Numbered from the stretch's first letter, positions 16,412-25,843 are shown. The stretch is DNA of 64,000 bases from Bacteroidaceae bacterium (GCA_024684455.1 JAIKWU010000077.1:1-64000); one strand, 5' to 3'. Numbers and translations: made by a program. The notes: generated by a model not told the origin, from the letters alone.

Positions 16412-17815
16412 ATGAATACCAATAAAGCATATATGAAGAAAGAAAAGAGAATAAATATTGTCAAAAAAACAGGTGCTTGCTGTTCTTATTTTATAGATAC
16501 AAATGGACTATTACGAGGAGAATGGGGTGGATATGAAGAAAACTTCTTGTTAGGAAAAAACCAAGAACACATTCATAGAATTTACTATTCAATATACAAC
16601 ACGTATATTCCTATAAACGAATATGGTTACTTCTACAACAAATTTGATTGTAGAGTATATGATGGAATATATGAAATTACAAATGGTTTTTATATTTGTG
16701 AAAAAAATAGTCTATTTGGTATTATAGATGAAAATGAAAATGTATTAATCCCTACTGTTTGTAGAATTATTACTACGTATCTACATGAAGACAGGTTCAT
16801 TATCGCCAAAATTTCTAGAGGAAAATTTCTTTACAATACTAGATTGATGAAAAGATCTAAAATATATGATGATATTTTTGTTATTACTGAATCAATGCAT
16901 CGTAATAGCATTTTCTTCCAGAATAATAATAAATATGGGATTCTTAATAGTGATTGTAGTGTTTTATTACCCGCAAAATATGATTATTCTAAGTACAGTT
17001 CTAAATTATATTACACGCATCAAGGATTAAAATTTAGTATCTTCGTAAAGAATGGACTTTTATATGGACATCTACCTATTTCAAGTTATGATATATGTTT
17101 TCGTGTTGGTAACAACACTCATCATTATTACATTACACAAAATGATGGGAAATATGGCCTTCTTTCAAAAAATAGAAGGATTATTTCTAAGCCTTTTTTT
17201 GATGATATTGTTTTATTTAGGCCTAACAATATCTGTGGAGGATATCGTCTTATTAGTTTTTTTGATATAAAGAGAAAAATCAATGTATCAATCATATTTG
17301 TTATTGCAAGAAAAAACGATAAGTATTGGCTATATAATGGTCTTGATGGAACATGCTTTTTAGAAAACTGCGACAATATTTACTATAATGACTCAAAGTA
17401 TAATTATGACCTATTTGTCGAATTTGAAAAAAAAGGCAAACATGGATTCGTAATGAGTGGAGGCGTTATTCTAAATGAAGAAGACTACGAAAGAATAGTT
17501 TTTTCAAAAGATGTTATATATGTAAAAAAGAATGGAAAAACAGGTCTATTACGAAATGATGGATTTGAATGGTTGCCCTGCATATATGATTCCATACACT
17601 ATGTTGATGAAGGAATATATAGAGTCTCCAAAAATAATAAAGAAGAAAACATAACTTTATATAAAACCAATAATAATTATTGTCATCCCCAATGGGAGTC
17701 ACAACATTATTATAATTATTCGGGCTCATATGCCCAAGAGGAGCAAGGTTATTCAGATGAAGAAATAGATACTTTATTTGATGGTAATGTGGATGCCTCT
17801 TGGAATATTGATTAG
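16412..17815 (+). CDS. WG-repeat-like protein, A+T-rich, probably acquired
   Basis: About 467 residues with no signal peptide. Imperfect repeats of the WG type are visible: NKYGILNSDCSVLLPAKYD, GKYGLLSKNRRIISKPFFDD, KHGFVMSGGVILNEEDYERI and GKTGLLRNDGFEWLPCIYDS. Each reads K-x-G, a loop, a hydrophobic pair, then a Tyr/Phe-Asp. The last 25 residues are an acidic tail ending EEIDTLFDGNVDASWNID. Base composition drops sharply compared with both neighbours, and the codon choice (AAA, AAT, ATA, TAT) is unlike theirs. It lies between truA and an EamA gene. A 15-bp palindrome ACAAATACAATTTGT (16395-16409) precedes it. The ATG at 16433 is an alternative start. Function unknown. Confidence 0.65.
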   Translation: MNTNKAYMKKEKRINIVKKTGACCSYFIDTNGLLRGEWGGYEENFLLGKNQEHIHRIYYSIYNTYIPINEYGYFYNKFDCRVYDGIYEITNGFYICEKNSLFGIIDENENVLIPTVCRIITTYLHEDRFIIAKISRGKFLYNTRLMKRSKIYDDIFVITESMHRNSIFFQNNNKYGILNSDCSVLLPAKYDYSKYSSKLYYTHQGLKFSIFVKNGLLYGHLPISSYDICFRVGNNTHHYYITQNDGKYGLLSKNRRIISKPFFDDIVLFRPNNICGGYRLISFFDIKRKINVSIIFVIARKNDKYWLYNGLDGTCFLENCDNIYYNDSKYNYDLFVEFEKKGKHGFVMSGGVILNEEDYERIVFSKDVIYVKKNGKTGLLRNDGFEWLPCIYDSIHYVDEGIYRVSKNNKEENITLYKTNNNYCHPQWESQHYYNYSGSYAQEEQGYSDEEIDTLFDGNVDASWNID

Positions 17816-17845
17816 CCGTCTTTTAAACCCTTTATAATCACTCCC

Positions 17846-18763
17846 ATGTGGCTCGCCCTTGCCTTTCTCTCAGCCCTACTGCTCGGCTTCTACGACGTAT
17901 TTAAGAAGAAGTCGTTGAGTGGGAACGCGGTGATACCGGTGCTGACGCTGAATGTGCTGTTTTCATCGCTGCTATTCCTCCCCTTCATCGTGCTTTCGGC
18001 ACAGGGAGTCATCAAGGAGGACGCTTTGCTGCACGTGCCTGTGTATGGATGGGAACAGCACAAATACATCGTCGGAAAAAGCCTGATTGTGCTGTCGTCA
18101 TGGCTCTTTGGCTACTGGGGCATCAAGAACCTGCCACTCACTATCGTCGGACCTATCAATGCGACACGACCCGTCATGGTGCTCATCGGTGCATTGACAC
18201 TCTTTGGCGAAAGCCTGACACTGTTTCAGTGGCTGGGCGTCATCACCGCGATGATAGGTCTCTGGCTGCTTTCACGCAGTGGAAAGAAAGAAGGCATCGA
18301 CTTCAAGCACAACAAATGGATTGTGTTTGTGCTGCTCTCGAACATCCTCGGGGCACTATCTGGATTGTACGACAAGTATCTGATGGCACCGCCAGCGAAC
18401 GGTGGCATCGGACTCGACAAGATGGCGGTGCAGTCGTGGTTCAATATCTATCAACTGGGGATGATGAGCATTGCCTTACTTCTTCTTTGGTGGCCGCAAC
18501 ACAAACGTAGCACGCCCTTTCACTGGTCGTGGTTCATTCCCCTCATCTCCCTGTTTCTTTCGGCTGCCGACTTTTGTTATTTTTATTCGCTGAGCCTCGA
18601 CGGAGCGATGATTAGCATTGTGTCTATGATTCGACGGGGCAGTGTGGTCGTCTCCTTCCTGTTCGGCGCACTGGCTTTCCACGAAAAGAACTTGAAAGCC
18701 AAAGTCATCGACCTTCTGCTTGTCCTGCTGTCGATGGTATTTTTGTTCATTGGAAGCCGATAA
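17846..18763 (+). CDS. EamA/DMT-family transporter
   Basis: A 305-residue inner-membrane protein with ten predicted hydrophobic segments in two EamA-like halves (about 1-140 and 150-305). It starts MWLALAFLSALLLGFYDVFKKKSL. GPINATRPVMVLIGAL and a matching DGAMISIVSMIRRGSVVVSF in the second half show the internal duplication. Family members export metabolites or amino acids; the substrate cannot be read. G+C content returns to the window norm here, which sharpens the contrast with the preceding gene. Confidence 0.85.
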   Translation: MWLALAFLSALLLGFYDVFKKKSLSGNAVIPVLTLNVLFSSLLFLPFIVLSAQGVIKEDALLHVPVYGWEQHKYIVGKSLIVLSSWLFGYWGIKNLPLTIVGPINATRPVMVLIGALTLFGESLTLFQWLGVITAMIGLWLLSRSGKKEGIDFKHNKWIVFVLLSNILGALSGLYDKYLMAPPANGGIGLDKMAVQSWFNIYQLGMMSIALLLLWWPQHKRSTPFHWSWFIPLISLFLSAADFCYFYSLSLDGAMISIVSMIRRGSVVVSFLFGALAFHEKNLKAKVIDLLLVLLSMVFLFIGSR

Positions 18764-18850
18764 ACAACCTAAACATTCAACATATACCCAATAATCTGTG
18801 AGAAAAGTACATTTTTCTCACATTTTTTTTGCACACTCACCATATTTCTC

Positions 18851-18858
18851 TATCTTTG
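18851..18858 (+). promoter_or_regulatory. -7 box of HExxH lipoprotein gene
   Basis: TATCTTTG then T, with TTTTTTTTGC about 25 bases upstream as a -33 candidate. The start codon is 47 bases downstream. Confidence 0.65.
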
Positions 18859-18904
18859 TGACTAATCATCAACTCATTCAACTAAATACCCACCAACGAA
18901 CCCC

Positions 18905-21259
18905 ATGAAAACCATTTTCAAACCTTGTGCAAATCATAACCGAGGCACACAGTACATTGCCATTGCCTGCCTGGCAGTCCTTGCTTATGCCCTCACAGCA
19001 TGCAGCGACAAAAGTGACTCAGCAACCCCCAACACTCCTGTTAGCCCCATTGTTCCTGCTGATGAGTACCAGACCGTACCAACCAGTGGCGGCACGGTCG
19101 TGAAAGACGACCTCTCCATCATCTTCCCGCCAGGAACATTCTCGCAGGATGAGCAAGTAGGTCTAAGTGAGGTAAATGCCAGCGAAGTGTCGCAGGCACC
19201 AGCCCGCTCGAAGTTCTATCGGCTCTACCTACCAGCCGGGGGTACATCGAAAGATATTACCCTGAGCCTCCGCTGCGAAGGCGTGCCAGACGATGCCATC
19301 ATGGTCGTCCGTGCAAAGGGGCTGAACAAGCATACCGGTGAGATACAGGAACAAACCATTCTGCTCGAAAGTACAGCCACTGATGGTGCACGCACTGCCA
19401 CCATCAGCAATTTAGATGCCACAGAGGGCGAACAAATTGTGTTTGTCGTCGGACTTATCGAAAATCCCAACTCAGCCTCCAGTTCGGCACCCATACGCCG
19501 CAAGGAGAAAGAAAAGACGGACTATTCTTTCAGCGTTTCGTACAATTTAGGTTGGAACGCTAAGAGTGGTGACTGGTGGTATAGTTTCCTCGGCACCTAT
19601 TACGCCAAAAAGAATGAGATGATCAAGTTTGTCGAAGATAACCTCCCCAACGTCTTTGAGACGCTGAAAGCCAACGGTTTCGATATGATCCCTGGCACGC
19701 TCCATTACTACATCACAACCGAAGATGGATACGGAGCCTATACCAACAGTATGTTTAAAAGCAGTTGGGGATGCCTAAACATCAGTGTCGGCGAATTGTA
19801 CAATGCCGTCACCGGTGGTGACCCAACAGCCATGAAAGCCACACTGATGCACGAAACCTTGCACGCCATCTATGACCAGGTGTACGACCAGCGACCGGCT
19901 CCCATCAAGGTTGCCGAAGGCATTATGGGCGACGACTGGCAGATTCTAGACGAGGCCATGGGGTGCTGGGTAGAGAAACTGAGTGTTCAAGGCACAATCA
20001 ACGCAGAAGTTACAGTGGCCAATGGCGGTCAATTCTTGAAATCCTACTTTCCTCTCGAACGCAATATGACATTCTACCGCAACCAAGGCTACGGCATGGC
20101 TTTGTTCCTTGAATATCTGGCATCGAAGACCAGTAACAAGGACATGCACAAGTTGTTTGACTATCGCCGCAGTCAGGGACTGCTTCCGTATTCTGCTCTG
20201 GATGCTGTATATAGCTACTGCACCAACCAACACATCAACGTCAAGACTATGACCGACTACATGGACTTCTTGAAATATGCACTCGAAGGCAGAATTGTCT
20301 TTAACTTCAACTTCACGAATGTAGATTTTTGCTTCGACCACATTAAGGGGAGAAAAAACGACCTCACCCCCGTGTTCTTTAAAGATCCCGTCTATGCCTA
20401 TGGTGCCACCATCAAATACATCAATTTACAAACCGATAAGTCCCTTGTCAAAGAAGGACTGGAGAAAAACGACATGAAGATACAACAGAGTGTTGAGGGG
20501 CTGACCACGTATGTCTATGGAATCGAAAACATTTCTGAGCAGCCAATTTTACAACTCGTGGGCACCGCCACCTCGGAAACGGACTGCTATGTGTCTGGTG
20601 CAGACCTGCTAAGCAAGTACAATGGCCGTGTCGTTCTCATGACCGTCAACCCCGCTTCGACCTATACCGTGTCAGGAACCGTAGGCTCTTCGGGAGCAGC
20701 TCAAGACCTCTATGTCACCTTCACGGAAAACACTCCAGAGGTGCACTCCATCATCCTTATGGGTACGATTTGGGGCACTTCCCCCGCTGTGAACGGGGGC
20801 GAACCGCAACCAATCGACCTCGGCGCCATCATCAATTTAGCGAAGGAGAACAACTCCATCACCACCAACGTTATCAACGAAGGAAGAGACTTGGATGTCG
20901 TCGCAAGCTGCTATGAAACCAATAGTGAGTACTTTCTTGAGTTTGTCATCGAGAACTACCAGATGATGGGCGACAACAAAGCCACGCTGAAGAACATCGA
21001 CTACCAGAGCACCCACACAACTGGATATGAGGGAAGCCCATCCCGTACTAAAACAGAATACTACTTAAAGGTGGATAAATTGCCCATGAAAGCAGGAGAA
21101 AAGAACACATGGTACGCCAGAGGTTCCTCGCTGGGCGTCACCAACTTCTACCACAAGTTCACTTATAGCATCGACGGATACGACACTGTCACCGACTACC
21201 AGTACACCAGTAATTCCGCCAACGAACTGACCATCCTCATCAATTCCTTAGGATATTGA
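18905..21259 (+). CDS. Large surface lipoprotein with HExxH motif
   Basis: 784 residues with a long N-terminus and lipobox LTAC (Cys near residue 33), so it is probably an outer-membrane lipoprotein. Residues about 55-180 resemble a ZU5-like beta domain (GGTVVKDDLSIIFPPGTFS). A helical middle holds MHETLHAIYDQ (HExxH at 316-320) and then ILDEAMGCWVEKL, whose Glu could be the third zinc ligand. The C-terminal half is beta-rich and carries no type IX signal. Its own promoter precedes it and a strong terminator follows, so it is a single-gene unit. I recognise no named family; peptidase activity is inferred from the motif. Confidence 0.6.
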   Translation: MKTIFKPCANHNRGTQYIAIACLAVLAYALTACSDKSDSATPNTPVSPIVPADEYQTVPTSGGTVVKDDLSIIFPPGTFSQDEQVGLSEVNASEVSQAPARSKFYRLYLPAGGTSKDITLSLRCEGVPDDAIMVVRAKGLNKHTGEIQEQTILLESTATDGARTATISNLDATEGEQIVFVVGLIENPNSASSSAPIRRKEKEKTDYSFSVSYNLGWNAKSGDWWYSFLGTYYAKKNEMIKFVEDNLPNVFETLKANGFDMIPGTLHYYITTEDGYGAYTNSMFKSSWGCLNISVGELYNAVTGGDPTAMKATLMHETLHAIYDQVYDQRPAPIKVAEGIMGDDWQILDEAMGCWVEKLSVQGTINAEVTVANGGQFLKSYFPLERNMTFYRNQGYGMALFLEYLASKTSNKDMHKLFDYRRSQGLLPYSALDAVYSYCTNQHINVKTMTDYMDFLKYALEGRIVFNFNFTNVDFCFDHIKGRKNDLTPVFFKDPVYAYGATIKYINLQTDKSLVKEGLEKNDMKIQQSVEGLTTYVYGIENISEQPILQLVGTATSETDCYVSGADLLSKYNGRVVLMTVNPASTYTVSGTVGSSGAAQDLYVTFTENTPEVHSIILMGTIWGTSPAVNGGEPQPIDLGAIINLAKENNSITTNVINEGRDLDVVASCYETNSEYFLEFVIENYQMMGDNKATLKNIDYQSTHTTGYEGSPSRTKTEYYLKVDKLPMKAGEKNTWYARGSSLGVTNFYHKFTYSIDGYDTVTDYQYTSNSANELTILINSLGY

Positions 21260-21282
21260 TCAGGAACGAAGCCTACCAACTC

Positions 21283-21327
21283 AAGTCCCCCTCTGACTTC
21301 GCTGTAGAGTCAGAGGGGGACTTTTCC
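21283..21327. terminator. Strong hairpin terminator
   Basis: A 16-bp perfect stem (AAGTCCCCCTCTGACT with AGTCAGAGGGGGACTT), loop of nine, then TTCCTTTC. It lies between the converging lipoprotein and rubrerythrin genes. Confidence 0.85.
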
Positions 21328-21361
21328 TTTCACCTTTCTCGTCTTCGGGGGACGGGGAAGG

Positions 21362-21931
21362 TCACTTAAAGAACCTGTTGAAGAGTCCCTGGAAGCCGGC
21401 GCCGTGACGTGCTTCGTCCTTTGCCATTTCGTGAACTGTGTCGTGGATAGCGTCGAGGTTCAGGGCCTTGGCCTTCTTCGCAATCTCCATCTTGCCAGCA
21501 CAAGCACCCTCTTCAGCCATCATGCGCTTGTAGAGGTTGGTCTTGGTGTCCCAAACCACTTCGCCGAGCAGTTCGGCAAAGCGAGAAGCGTGGTCAGCCT
21601 CCTCGAAAGCATAGCGCTTGAAGGCCTCAGCCACTTCGGGATAACCTTCGCGGTCGGCCTGACGGCTCATTGCGAGGTACATGCCCACCTCGGTGCATTC
21701 GCCGGCGAAGTGGTCTTTCAGACCTTGCAGGATGAAGCGGCCATCCTCCGTGTCAGGAATGTCCTTAGCCACACCCAGCACATGTTCGGTCACGAACTGC
21801 AGGCCTTCAGCCTTTTCTTCCATCAGTTTGAACTTCGAGCCAGGTACCTTGCACTGAGGGCAGCGTTCGGGTGGCTCTGGTCCCTCATGCACGTATCCGC
21901 ACACGGGGCAAACCCATTTCTTTGTCTCCAT
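21362..21931 (-). CDS. Reverse rubrerythrin (NADH peroxidase-type)
   Basis: 189 residues. A rubredoxin-like FeCys4 domain comes first ([10 protein letters not shown]...CPQC: C8, C11, C24, C27). The ferritin-like diiron domain follows with E-x2 helices ([60 protein letters not shown]). This is the reverse order compared with classical rubrerythrin. Such proteins reduce H2O2 and O2 in anaerobes. The ATG at 21931 is preceded by AGGAGAAAT, a rare good ribosome-binding site here. It has its own promoter region and is the last gene of the redox cluster. Confidence 0.9.
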   Translation of the reverse strand: METKKWVCPVCGYVHEGPEPPERCPQCKVPGSKFKLMEEKAEGLQFVTEHVLGVAKDIPDTEDGRFILQGLKDHFAGECTEVGMYLAMSRQADREGYPEVAEAFKRYAFEEADHASRFAELLGEVVWDTKTNLYKRMMAEEGACAGKMEIAKKAKALNLDAIHDTVHEMAKDEARHGAGFQGLFNRFFK

Positions 21932-22159
21932 AATTTGATTTCTCCTTTCTTTTAGGTGAATAATTCGTTCTTGTCGTATTGACTTTGCGAAGATACGACT
22001 AATCATTCAAAATTAAAAAAGAAACATCCGATTTTTTACAAAAAAGCGCAAAATAATCTTTTTTTCATCTCTGAAACAGACGATTCACAGAATAATCGGG
22101 AAATGTGAGGCTCGTAGCACTCTCAGCGATGTAGTGAAAAGCAAGGGTATGATGCGTCG

Positions 22160-22906
22160 TTACAGTTTCATCACGCGCTTCATCTCCAAATTTTCGTAAC
22201 CTTCAGGACAGTGGGTTGAGAGATAGACTGTGGGATGTTCCTGGATGAACTCGCGAACTCGGTCGAGCGTCTCGCGTGCTGCCTTGATGTCTTCGAAGAC
22301 GATGCTGAGTTTGTTGGCTTTCAGGGCAGCATCGCAGTAAGTCACATCGCCGTGGAACAGGTAGAAGAGTCCGTCGCTCTCGGCAATGACGATGCTATTG
22401 CCGTTGGTATGTCCCTTGGCTTGAATGAAGTAGATGCCATCGGCTACCTTTACCGACTTAGGAAAATTCTTGTAGGCTCCGTCTTCATAGTTGGTGCGGA
22501 CGATGTTCTCTCCCTCCAACTTCATGGCATCGGCATCCTCTGGCGAGATATAGACCTTGGCATTGGGGAAATACTCCAAGGCTGCCGTGTGGTCAGGATG
22601 CTTGTGGGTAACGAGAATCTTTGTCACCTGCTCTGGCTTGTAGCCCAGCGCTGCAAAGGCGTCCATGTAATCAGCGACCTTCTCACCCATATAGAGCGGT
22701 GCTCCGAGTTTCTTGGCAGGTGCCTCCATACCAGTTTTGAAGCCTGTATCGACGAGAATAACTTCGTCACCGGTGTCAATGAGGAAGTTCTGCAGCGAAC
22801 TGCGATAGATGATTTGCTCATCAAGACCTTCTTTGCTTTCGCCACCGAAGGCGAACGGCTGGTTCATAAAACCGCCGTCGAACATTCTGATTGCTTTGAT
22901 TTCCAC
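22160..22906 (-). CDS. MBL-fold metallohydrolase
   Basis: 248 residues, cytoplasmic. Metal ligands of the metallo-beta-lactamase fold are complete: HKHPDH (H101, H103, D105, H106), the His in KGHTNGNS, the Asp in FHGDVTY and the His in LSTHCPEG. The overall sequence resembles N-acyl homoserine lactonase-type hydrolases (AttM/AhlD group), but that label is often given loosely and substrate is unknown. It begins 12 bp after the flavodoxin stop. The operon setting suggests a redox-linked role rather than quorum quenching, by inference. Confidence 0.85.
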   Translation of the reverse strand: MEIKAIRMFDGGFMNQPFAFGGESKEGLDEQIIYRSSLQNFLIDTGDEVILVDTGFKTGMEAPAKKLGAPLYMGEKVADYMDAFAALGYKPEQVTKILVTHKHPDHTAALEYFPNAKVYISPEDADAMKLEGENIVRTNYEDGAYKNFPKSVKVADGIYFIQAKGHTNGNSIVIAESDGLFYLFHGDVTYCDAALKANKLSIVFEDIKAARETLDRVREFIQEHPTVYLSTHCPEGYENLEMKRVMKL

Positions 22907-22918
22907 AAGTGCATGTTT

Positions 22919-23326
22919 TTAGAGGGTTGACTGGATGAACTGTCGGAAGTTGTTGAGGTCGGTCTGATTGGGGTGTCCCATGTGGACAGGGCCCATCGAG
23001 CCTTTGCACGTAAACTCTTTCTCCGAAACAGTGATGCCACGTGCCTGAAGCAGTTGACGCAACTGTGGGACTGGCGAAGGGATGATGGCTGACGAGCCGA
23101 AGCAGACGACCGTCTTGACTTGCTCACACTTGAGCGTGTTGATGAAGTTCGCTACGGCACCGTTTACTTTCCCTAAGAACACTCCTGCTCCGAGGTAGAG
23201 GGTATCGACAGGCTCTTTCAGGGCAACGTCAACAGTTTCGGGCTGTACACCGGTCAGTTCTTGGATGATGCCGACCATCTTCTTCGTGTGGCCGAACTTG
23301 CTGTAATAACGAATGGCAATACTCAT
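22919..23326 (-). CDS. Flavodoxin-domain protein
   Basis: 135 residues. The FMN-phosphate loop is RYYSKFGHTKKM. DTLYLGAGVFLGKVNGAV and VVCFGSSAI fit the second and third flavodoxin loops. It is short-chain and single domain. I chose the ATG at 23326 (MSIAIRYYSK), 20 bp after the radical SAM stop; an earlier start would overlap that gene. A dedicated flavodoxin next to a radical SAM gene could supply its reducing electrons, which is inference. Confidence 0.85.
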   Translation of the reverse strand: MSIAIRYYSKFGHTKKMVGIIQELTGVQPETVDVALKEPVDTLYLGAGVFLGKVNGAVANFINTLKCEQVKTVVCFGSSAIIPSPVPQLRQLLQARGITVSEKEFTCKGSMGPVHMGHPNQTDLNNFRQFIQSTL

Positions 23327-23345
23327 AATTATGTTTGTTTTTGTG

Positions 23346-24449
23346 TTATACAATCATTTTCTCTATCTCATCCCGATGCTCGAAGAGGGTGCAGCCACCG
23401 GTATGTTCCCAGCCAAGTGCCTTGGCTGCACGAATCTTGCGGAATAGGGGCGACTGGAGTGCCTGGCGTACGCCCATCGTAGCGACATTGCTGTCGCTGA
23501 AGGGTGAGAACGGACAGGGCTCGGCCGAACCGTCGGGACCGATGTGGAAGAAGCCACGTCCCGAGGCAAGACATCCGCCAAGGGCTTTCTCGTCACCAGG
23601 GAATGAGAGGAAGATGATGTCGGCATAGTCGCTGCGACGTTCTGCCATGAGACTCTCCATCTCGGCCACGTGGTCGTCGGAGAATGCCATGTGCTCCGTC
23701 CCTTCCTCCGTCGGTACATATTCTACATAGAAGACTATTTTGCAGCCGTAACAGCGGAGTGTATCGATGAACGCTGTCGAGGTGACATAGCGGTAGTTCT
23801 CTGTCGTAACGGTGATGCTGGTACCAAAGAACAGGTCGTCCTCCTTCAACATTTGCATCGACTGCATGGCACGTCTGAACACGCCTTGTCCACGGCGTTC
23901 ATCCGTCCCCGTCGCCGTTCCTTCAATGCTGATGATGGGCACCATGTTGAGGTGTTGGCGGAAAAACTTCATGTAAGAGGGGCCGATGAGCGTACCGTTG
24001 GTGAAGATGGGGAAAATCATGTCTTTCACCTCGGCAATGTGTTCGAGGATGTCTTTCCGCATAAGGGGTTCACCCCCAGCGATAAGGGAGAAGTTGATGC
24101 CGATGTCGGCGGCTTCGGTGAAGATGGCCTTCCATTGCTCTCCTGTCAGCGTGTCCTTCGCTGCTGCATCGTTATCCTCGGCAATGCCGTTGGCACGTGC
24201 ATAGCATCCCTTACAGTGAAGGTTACAAACCGTGGAGACGCTGCTGATGAGGAATGGAGGCACTTCCAGCCCTTCTTCGTCATGCATCTTGCGGCGCCGT
24301 TTCTCCGACTGCTGAAAGAGAGTCTGCATCCGGTAGGCAAACTTTGCCTCGCGGGGATTGGAGAGTACATTCTTATAAGCCTTCGCCATGATTCGGCGAA
24401 TGCTTTCGCTCATATAGACACCCAAGTCGAGTGTTTCGTTTTCTGTCAT
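23346..24449 (-). CDS. Radical SAM protein with SPASM-like C-terminal cysteines
   Basis: 367 residues. The CxxxCxxC motif is CNLHCKGC (C75, C79, C82), followed by the GGEP motif (IAGGEPLMRKD) and the strand ISIEGTATGTDERRG. The C-terminus has GCLASGRGFFHIGPDG, EPCPFSPFSD and GGCTLFEH, giving at least three further cysteines. These could hold an auxiliary cluster as in SPASM or twitch proteins. About 70 residues of helical leader precede the motif. The substrate is unknown; no small precursor-peptide gene is obvious nearby. It sits between the ZIP and flavodoxin genes with 13- and 19-bp gaps. Confidence 0.85.
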   Translation of the reverse strand: MTENETLDLGVYMSESIRRIMAKAYKNVLSNPREAKFAYRMQTLFQQSEKRRRKMHDEEGLEVPPFLISSVSTVCNLHCKGCYARANGIAEDNDAAAKDTLTGEQWKAIFTEAADIGINFSLIAGGEPLMRKDILEHIAEVKDMIFPIFTNGTLIGPSYMKFFRQHLNMVPIISIEGTATGTDERRGQGVFRRAMQSMQMLKEDDLFFGTSITVTTENYRYVTSTAFIDTLRCYGCKIVFYVEYVPTEEGTEHMAFSDDHVAEMESLMAERRSDYADIIFLSFPGDEKALGGCLASGRGFFHIGPDGSAEPCPFSPFSDSNVATMGVRQALQSPLFRKIRAAKALGWEHTGGCTLFEHRDEIEKMIV

Positions 24450-24462
24450 GTTTTATTGTTTG

Positions 24463-25245
24463 TTATCCTAATACAACGTCGAGCACCATCATCAGCACAA
24501 ACCCTATGGCAAATCCGATAGTGCCGAGGTTACTGTGTAATCCCTGCGAAGTTTCAGGAATCAGTTCTTCGATGACTACGTAGAACATCGCTCCGGCAGC
24601 GAAGGCCAGCATATAGGGCAGTAGTGGGGTGAGCAGCGAGGCCAGCAGAATGACAGCCAGTGCGCCAACAGGCTCCACGGCACCACTTAGGCTGCCGAGC
24701 ATGAACGAATGCCAGCGTGAGTTACCCTCAGCACGCAAAGGCATGGAGATAATGGCTCCTTCGGGAATGTTCTGGATGGCTATGCCCAACGATACGGCTA
24801 CGGCAGATGCAAGCGTGATGCTTCCGATTCCCTGATCGGCTCCGGCAAACACGACACCCACCGCCATACCCTCTGGCAGATTGTGTATGGTGACAGCCAA
24901 GGCAAGCATGGCTGTGCGCGACAGTCGTGAACGTGGCCCTTCGGGGCTACTATTGCCAAGGTGGAGGTGGGGTATGAGTTCATCAATGAGAAACAGAAAG
25001 CCCATGCCGAGCAAAAAGCCGACGGCAGCGGGCACGACCGCCCACACGCCTTTCGCTTCCTCCAACTCCATCGCAGGAATGAGCAGCGACCAGACGGATG
25101 CTGCTACCATCACACCAGAGGCAAAGCCGAGTAAAACCTTTTGAAGCCGAGGCGGCATTTCACCCTTCATAAAGAAGACGAATGCCGCCCCGAGCATGGT
25201 TCCCAATAGTGGGATGAGCAGGCCTATGACTAATGTCATGGGCAT
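24463..25245 (-). CDS. ZIP-family metal transporter
   Basis: 260 residues, eight predicted membrane segments. The transmembrane helix IV and V signatures are intact (VTIHNLPEGMAVG and IAIQNIPEGAIIS), which mark ZIP transporters of the GufA/ZupT group importing Zn, Fe or Mn. The variable loop is short, without a long His-rich stretch (LIPHLHLG only). I start at 25245 because its ATG overlaps the stop of the upstream small gene as TGATG, a coupling signal. The annotated frame could extend upstream only by entering that gene. Confidence 0.88.
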   Translation of the reverse strand: MPMTLVIGLLIPLLGTMLGAAFVFFMKGEMPPRLQKVLLGFASGVMVAASVWSLLIPAMELEEAKGVWAVVPAAVGFLLGMGFLFLIDELIPHLHLGNSSPEGPRSRLSRTAMLALAVTIHNLPEGMAVGVVFAGADQGIGSITLASAVAVSLGIAIQNIPEGAIISMPLRAEGNSRWHSFMLGSLSGAVEPVGALAVILLASLLTPLLPYMLAFAAGAMFYVVIEELIPETSQGLHSNLGTIGFAIGFVLMMVLDVVLG

Positions 25246-25418
25246 CACTGGGCAGGTGCCCACTTACAGCGTACGGGTGACACGATGGCACCCTCTTTTT
25301 TCAATTCAGCAAAAGCCTTATCGACGTCTTTGCGGTCGGCACCCAGTGCCTTTGAGACGTCGCCCGCCGATACGGGTTTGCCTGCATCGCGCATGGCCTG
25401 TAATACTTTTTCTTTCAT
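25245..25418 (-). CDS. 57-residue winged-helix protein
   Basis: This small gene reads MKEKVLQAMRDAGKPVSAGD at its N-terminus and ends CKWAPAQ. The pattern (helix, turn, GKPVSAGDVSKALGADRKDV, then KAFAELKKEGAIVSPV) is a typical small winged-helix DNA-binding fold. Similar tiny proteins occur near ferredoxin and metalloenzyme genes in anaerobes, from memory. Its TGA overlaps the ZIP start codon by one base. It lies 26 bp after the FMN-protein gene. It could be a local regulator of the operon or an adaptor subunit. Confidence 0.8.
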   Translation of the reverse strand: MKEKVLQAMRDAGKPVSAGDVSKALGADRKDVDKAFAELKKEGAIVSPVRCKWAPAQ

Positions 25419-25444
25419 GAAATCAACGTGTTTTAGAATTTGAT

Positions 25445-25843
25445 TTAGAATCTAATGGTTTCAACAAGTTCCATCATTTTGAAGAAATCGGCCTTGGCAT
25501 CCTTGAGATAGTACATCACACCGTTTTCGCCACATTCGCCCAGTGCTGGCTTCAGTACAGGCATTTTATCAACGAGTGCCTTGCCCACTTCGGGACGGTT
25601 GTCCTCGACGAGCGTACATTCGATGCGCAGGGTCTGGCCCTTGAAGGCGCAGATTTCAGCCTTGGGATTGGCAGCAATCTGACGGGTAGCATTGGTCTGA
25701 CCGAATGCCATGATGTAGATTTTGTCCTCGAAGAACAGCATGGCGCCGTAAGGACGTACGCGGGGCTGGTCGCCTTCAACGGTTGCCAGATAGAACGTCT
25801 TGGCATCTTCTAAGAAGTCATAAACTTTCTTTACACCTTCCAT
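25445..25843 (-). CDS. Pyridoxamine 5'-phosphate oxidase-like FMN protein
   Basis: 132 residues forming a split-barrel flavin-binding fold: FYLATVEGDQPRVRPYGAML, then EDKIYIMAFGQTNATRQI and NPKAEICAF. These match the PNPOx-like general stress or FMN-flavin reductase group. It lacks the C-terminal extension of true PdxH, so vitamin B6 synthesis is unlikely. It is the second gene of the redox operon. Confidence 0.85.
   Translation of the reverse strand: MEGVKKVYDFLEDAKTFYLATVEGDQPRVRPYGAMLFFEDKIYIMAFGQTNATRQIAANPKAEICAFKGQTLRIECTLVEDNRPEVGKALVDKMPVLKPALGECGENGVMYYLKDAKADFFKMMELVETIRF

Noticed and set aside
22160-22906. Quorum-quenching lactonase label
   Set aside because: The MBL ligands fit many hydrolases, and the redox operon context does not support acyl-homoserine lactone turnover, so only the fold is called.
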